DNA from: Luedemannella flava
GTDB lineage: Bacteria > Actinomycetota > Actinomycetes > Mycobacteriales > Micromonosporaceae
NCBI RefSeq assembly: GCF_039528515.1
Contig: NZ_BAAALT010000084.1
Span: 22,036-86,035 of the forward strand
Direction: 5' to 3'
DNA length: 64,000 nucleotides
The translations under genes were made by a program, and so were the position numbers. The notes beneath the pieces are model-generated. The model was not told where the DNA came from, made no database searches, and saw only the letters and a program-made list of their open reading frames with translations. Shown piece after piece: positions 60,201 to 64,000 of this stretch (positions within the stretch are counted from its first letter, which is position 1; every line of letters starts with the position of its first letter).

Positions 60201-61874
60201 ATGGACCCTGCGGAGATCGAGGCCGGCCGGCAGCGCTGGGCGGGCCGGTACGCCGCGGCGCCCATCCGGGACGCCGACTTCACCACGCTCTCCGGCGAGG
60301 AGGTCGAGCCCGTCTACGGCCCGCCGGAGGGCGTCGAGGTGCCCGGGTTCGAACGCGTCGGCTGGCCCGGCGAGTTCCCGTACACCCGCGGTCTGTACCC
60401 GACGGGCTACCGGGGCCGGTCGTGGACCATCCGGCAGTTCGCCGGGTTCGGCAACGCGCGGCAGACCAACGAGCGCTACAAGATGATCCTCGGCGCGGGC
60501 GGCGGCGGGCTGTCCGTCGCGTTCGACATGCCCACGCTCATGGGGCGCGACTCCGACGACCCGCACGCGATCGGCGAGGTCGGGCACTGCGGCGTGGCCG
60601 TCGACTCGGCCGCCGACATGGAGGTGCTCTTCGACGGCATCGACCTGGCGAAGACCACCACGTCGATGACGATCTCCGGCCCGGCGGTGCCGATCTTCTG
60701 CATGTACCTGGTCGCGGCCGAGCGCCAGGGTGCCGACGTCGGACGGCTCGACGGGACGCTGCAGACGGACATCTTCAAGGAGTACATCGCGCAGAAGGAG
60801 TGGATCTTCGCGCCGGAGCCGCACCTGCGCCTCATCGGCGACCTCATGGAGTACTGCGCGGCGAACATCCCGCGCTACAAGCCGCTGTCCGTGTCGGGGT
60901 ACCACATCCGCGAGGCGGGCGCGACGGCCGCGCAGGAGCTGGCGTTCACCCTGGCCGACGGCTTCGCCTACGTGGAGCTGGGCCTGTCGCGCGGCCTGGA
61001 CGTGAACGAGTTCGCGCCGGGCCTGTCGTTCTTCTTCGACGCCCACGTCGACTTCTTCGAGGAGATCGCGAAGTTCCGGGCGGCCCGCCGGATCTGGGCG
61101 CGCTGGCTGCGCGACCGCTACGGCGCCACCGACCCGCGCGCGCAGTGGCTGCGCTTCCACACCCAGACCGCGGGCGTCTCGCTCACCGCGCAGCAGCCCT
61201 ACAACAACGTGGTACGCACGGCGGTCGAGGCGCTGTCGGCCGTCCTCGGCGGCACGAACTCGTTGCACACCAACGCCCTCGACGAGACCCTCGCCCTGCC
61301 GACGGACGCGAGCGCCGAGATCGCGCTGCGTACCCAGCAGGTGCTGATGGAGGAGACGGGCGTGGCCAACGTGGCCGACCCGCTCGGCGGCTCCTGGTAC
61401 GTCGAGGCGCTCACCGACAAGGTCGAGGCGGCGGCCGAGGAGATCTTCGCGCGGATCGAGGCGCTCGGCGGCGACGGCACGATGACCACCGGCGTCCTGC
61501 GCGGCATCGAGGACGGCTGGTTCACGGCCGCGATCGCCGACTCGGCGTTCACCTACCAGCAGGCGCTGGAGAAGGGCGCGAAGCGCATCGTCGGGGTCAA
61601 CTGCCACACCGGGACGGTGACCACCGACCTGGAGATCCTGCGGGTGTCGCACGAGGTGGAGCGGGAGCAGCGCCGGGTGCTGGGCGAGCGCCGGGCCGGC
61701 CGGGACGCGGCGGCGGTTGAGGGGGCGCTGGCCCGGATGGTCGAGGCGTCGCGGACGGACGCGAACCTCCTCCCGCCGATGCTCGACGCGGTGCGCGCCG
61801 AGGCTACCCTCGGTGAGATCTGCGACGCGTTACGCAATGTCTGGGGCAGCTACCGGGAGCCCGCACGGTTCTGA
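60201..61874 (+). CDS. icmA: Isobutyryl-CoA mutase large subunit
   Basis: Adenosylcobalamin-dependent acyl-CoA mutase, large (substrate-binding) subunit of 557 aa, without the B12-binding domain. The family is plain from WTIRQFAGFGNARQTNERYK, GLSVAFDMPTLMGRDSDD and TTTSMTISGPAVP. The two residues that set substrate choice are F80 (RQFAGF) and Q198 (YIAQKEW). These are the isobutyryl-CoA mutase residues at the same numbers, where methylmalonyl-CoA mutase has Tyr and Arg. It should interconvert isobutyryl-CoA and n-butyryl-CoA. The small B12-binding subunit must be encoded elsewhere. ATG follows GGAGG. The tandem dyad array lies directly upstream. MeaB and the epimerase are 4-7 kb away. Confidence 0.9.
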   Translation: MDPAEIEAGRQRWAGRYAAAPIRDADFTTLSGEEVEPVYGPPEGVEVPGFERVGWPGEFPYTRGLYPTGYRGRSWTIRQFAGFGNARQTNERYKMILGAGGGGLSVAFDMPTLMGRDSDDPHAIGEVGHCGVAVDSAADMEVLFDGIDLAKTTTSMTISGPAVPIFCMYLVAAERQGADVGRLDGTLQTDIFKEYIAQKEWIFAPEPHLRLIGDLMEYCAANIPRYKPLSVSGYHIREAGATAAQELAFTLADGFAYVELGLSRGLDVNEFAPGLSFFFDAHVDFFEEIAKFRAARRIWARWLRDRYGATDPRAQWLRFHTQTAGVSLTAQQPYNNVVRTAVEALSAVLGGTNSLHTNALDETLALPTDASAEIALRTQQVLMEETGVANVADPLGGSWYVEALTDKVEAAAEEIFARIEALGGDGTMTTGVLRGIEDGWFTAAIADSAFTYQQALEKGAKRIVGVNCHTGTVTTDLEILRVSHEVEREQRRVLGERRAGRDAAAVEGALARMVEASRTDANLLPPMLDAVRAEATLGEICDALRNVWGSYREPARF

Positions 61875-62029
61875 CCTTTCATGTGGTGAAACCGGGGGAC
61901 CCGATTCTGACGCTCATCGCCTAAGCTGGCGCCCGCTGCGCCGGTTCGTGCGGCGCATTCCGGGATCGACGCCGCCGGACAATCCGGTAAGGGTCGCCAC
62001 CCGGATGACGACGAGGCAACGGGGTGGCG

Positions 62030-64000
62030 ATGTTCGGCTTGGTGTGGAGCGCCCTCCTGGCCCGTCGCGCACAGGCCGTCTGGTTGCTCGTCCTCACCGT
62101 CCTCGCCGTCGCGGGTGCGGCCGCCGCACCGTGGTACCTGGAGTCGGCCGTCAAGTCCGTCGCGGTCGCGGACGTCGCCGCGGCCACCCCGCGCGAGCGC
62201 ATCTACCTCGTCAACGGCGCGCTGCGCGTCAACGACCCGAACAACTCCCCGCTGACGGCCACCCGCGACCAGATCACCGGGATGCTCGCCCTGCCCGGCG
62301 CGACCGTCACGATCGCCGACCGCATCGACGGCACCGCGACGTTCGGCAAGGAGCAGGCCGCGGCGCCGATCGCCCACCGCGAGCAGGTCTGCGAGCACCT
62401 CGTCATCGACGGGGCCTGCCCGCGGGGCGCCGACCAGGCGATCGTCTCGGAGACCGTGGCCGCCCGCCTCGGCGTCGGCAAGGGCGGCAAGCTCACGCTC
62501 ACGTCGTTCCGGTTCAAGAAGCCCGTGACCGTGACCGTCGTGGGCGTCTACCGCCCCGCGGTCCTGCTCGACCCGTACTGGGTGGACACCGACCTGCTCG
62601 ACAACCAGGGCAGCCGCAGCCGGTCCCGCGGCCCGGGCAGCTTCGCCGACGCCGTCTTCGTCGACGAGCCCGCGCTGCTCGCCGGCAACGCGGACCGGCT
62701 CGACGTGTCCTACCACGCCCGGCTGCCCGAGGATCTGTTCACCCGCACCGACGGGTTCGACCTGCAGGACGAGCTGGCCCGCGCCGAGCACGACCTCAAG
62801 ATCGCCAACTACAACCCCGTGACCAGCGCGGACGACCTGGCCGACCTCATCGCGCGCGACCAGAGCCAGGTGCGCGTCGGCGTCGGCGTGGCCGTCGCCC
62901 AACTGCTGCTGCTGTGCTGGTTCGCGCTGTTCCTCGCGGTGCGGCACACCGCCGAGGAGCGCCGCCCCGACATCGGCCTGCTCAAACTGCGCGGCGCGGC
63001 GGCCTGGCGGTTCTGGGCGCTGACCGCCGAGCAGAGCGCCTGGCCCATGCTGATCGGCGCGGTCGTCGGCTGGGCCGGCGGCTACCTCGCCGCCCGGGTG
63101 CTCGCCGACCTCGCCGGCGGCGCCGGCCTGCCCGGCGTCGGCGGCCGGTCGCTGTGGCTGTCGCTCGCGGCGGCCGGCGTCGCCGCGTTCGGCGCGTTGG
63201 CCTCGGCCGTCATCGCCGAGTCGCGCGCGCTCGGCTCCTCCGTCACCGGCCTGCTGCGGCGGGTGCCCGCGCGGCGCACGGGCTGGCGCGCCGACGTCAT
63301 CGACCTGCTCGTCGCGGTCCTCGCCTTCGCCGGGGTGTACCAGGGCTGGTCCGAGAGCGGCGGCGAGCGGGTCACCGCGCTGCCGCTACTCGCCCCCGGC
63401 CTGATGGCCCTGGCCATCGGCCTGATCGTCGCCCGGCTCCTGCCGATCGCCTCGGCCCGCGCCGGCCGCTCCGCGCTGCGTTCCGGCCGGCCGGCCTTCG
63501 CCCTCGCGGCGCTGCACCTGGCCCGCCGCCCCGGCACCCACCGGGTGCTCGCGATGCTCGTCGTCGCGGTGTGCGTGCTCGCCACCGCCGGCCTCACCTG
63601 GTTCTCCTCGCACACCGCCTGGCAGTCCCGGGCCGCCCAGGAACTCGGCGCCCACACGGTCCTGACGGTGACCGCCGACAGCGCCACCCACCTGCTCAAC
63701 GCCACCCACGAGGCCGACCCCGACGGCTCGTACACCATGGCGGTGGCGCGGGGGTCCGGCTCCGTGGTCGGTGGGCGGGTGCTCGCCGTCGACAGTGACC
63801 GGCTCGCGCGGGTCGCCCTCTGGAGCGACGAGTACGGCGCGCCGCCGCGCGCCGACGTGGCGGCCGCGCTCAAGCCCGCGGCCCCGCCCGTGATCACCCT
63901 GACCAACGGCCGCCTCACGCTGACCGCCGAGAACGGCGCCCCTGCCGCCCCGCCGGCCCCCGGCACACCCGCCGGTGCCGCCGGTGGCGCCGGCCCGGGC
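62030..64000 (+). CDS. FtsX-like ABC permease, C-terminus beyond window
   Basis: The frame is open from ATG 62030 to the window edge (657 aa seen). One helix near residues 14-34 is followed by an extracytoplasmic MacB-like domain of about 245 residues with a disulphide-type pair (QVCEHLVIDGACPRG). Next come helices near 285-305 (VGVAVAQLLLLCWFALFLAV) and the FtsX segment (DIGLLKLRGAAAWRFWALTAEQ), then three or more further helices and a second external domain. This is the long 8-10-helix permease type. It would need an ATPase of the LolD/MacB kind. The start has GGGG about 6 bases upstream. Confidence 0.87.
   Translation, partial: MFGLVWSALLARRAQAVWLLVLTVLAVAGAAAAPWYLESAVKSVAVADVAAATPRERIYLVNGALRVNDPNNSPLTATRDQITGMLALPGATVTIADRIDGTATFGKEQAAAPIAHREQVCEHLVIDGACPRGADQAIVSETVAARLGVGKGGKLTLTSFRFKKPVTVTVVGVYRPAVLLDPYWVDTDLLDNQGSRSRSRGPGSFADAVFVDEPALLAGNADRLDVSYHARLPEDLFTRTDGFDLQDELARAEHDLKIANYNPVTSADDLADLIARDQSQVRVGVGVAVAQLLLLCWFALFLAVRHTAEERRPDIGLLKLRGAAAWRFWALTAEQSAWPMLIGAVVGWAGGYLAARVLADLAGGAGLPGVGGRSLWLSLAAAGVAAFGALASAVIAESRALGSSVTGLLRRVPARRTGWRADVIDLLVAVLAFAGVYQGWSESGGERVTALPLLAPGLMALAIGLIVARLLPIASARAGRSALRSGRPAFALAALHLARRPGTHRVLAMLVVAVCVLATAGLTWFSSHTAWQSRAAQELGAHTVLTVTADSATHLLNATHEADPDGSYTMAVARGSGSVVGGRVLAVDSDRLARVALWSDEYGAPPRADVAAALKPAAPPVITLTNGRLTLTAENGAPAAPPAPGTPAGAAGGAGPG

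Noticed and set aside
59715..61652. Long minus-strand open frame (645 codons) over the repeat array and the mutase gene
   Set aside because: It is antisense to the clearly identified mutase gene, has low-complexity translation, and stays open across the array only because 42 is divisible by 3.
60201..61874. Annotation as methylmalonyl-CoA mutase
   Set aside because: The substrate-specificity residues are Phe and Gln rather than Tyr and Arg, and there is no B12-binding domain.

Overview
The window is very GC-rich, with third-position G/C bias, frequent GTG starts and ATGA-type gene overlaps. It also carries a nucS mismatch endonuclease, paired coiled-coil DivIVA-like proteins and several starts that look leaderless. 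Together these suggest an actinomycete chromosome, most likely of the Micromonosporaceae; the family is an inference from gene content and style. No rRNA, tRNA, CRISPR array, insertion sequence or prophage gene was seen.

Region 1 (about 1-14.4 kb) begins with a 3-hydroxybutyryl-CoA dehydrogenase and a long inverted repeat. A uronate-polysaccharide utilisation locus follows. On the minus strand an operon runs from a DUF2264 protein through a CUT1 sugar ABC importer (binding protein, two permeases), a DUF624 membrane protein, a GH88 unsaturated uronyl hydrolase, an IolB/KduI-family isomerase and a KduD dehydrogenase. Divergent from it are a heparinase II/III-like lyase without a signal peptide and two paralogous DeoR/LacI hybrid regulators. 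The logic is import of uronate oligosaccharides, cytoplasmic lyase cleavage, GH88 release of unsaturated uronate, then KduI and KduD steps toward 2-keto-3-deoxygluconate.

Region 2 (14.4-24.5 kb) is housekeeping and miscellaneous: an ABC-2 exporter, a DUF4126 membrane protein, nucS, an aldehyde dehydrogenase with a likely TetR-type operator, an SDR, a kinase-fold protein with a Nudix-like front end, a TrmO tRNA methyltransferase, a tandem 3-hydroxyacyl-CoA dehydrogenase, a small zinc-ribbon-like protein and an alpha/beta hydrolase.

Region 3 (24.7-50.3 kb) is a surface or exopolysaccharide cluster. It holds WecG/TagA-type, GT2, DUF6492 and WsaF-like glycosyltransferases, a Wzz-like protein, a Wzy/O-antigen-ligase-like membrane protein and nucleotide-sugar enzymes (MocA oxidoreductase, epimerase, two DegT aminotransferases, two hexapeptide acyltransferases). 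It also holds an MFS transporter, a TolB-like protein, an ABC-2 exporter and a secreted dimethylformamidase-like protein. Two secreted paralogous TIM-barrel-like proteins lie on opposite strands within it.

Region 4 (50.4-64 kb) has two DivIVA-like coiled-coil proteins, then a short-chain acyl-CoA module: methylmalonyl-CoA epimerase, thiolase, MeaB GTPase and a B12-dependent mutase large subunit with the residues of isobutyryl-CoA mutase. Between these lie a LolD-like ATPase, an Asp23 protein, a cysteine-motif protein and a membrane-anchored cyclophilin. Just upstream of the mutase is an array of seven units of about 42 bp, each containing an inverted repeat. The window ends inside an FtsX-like permease.
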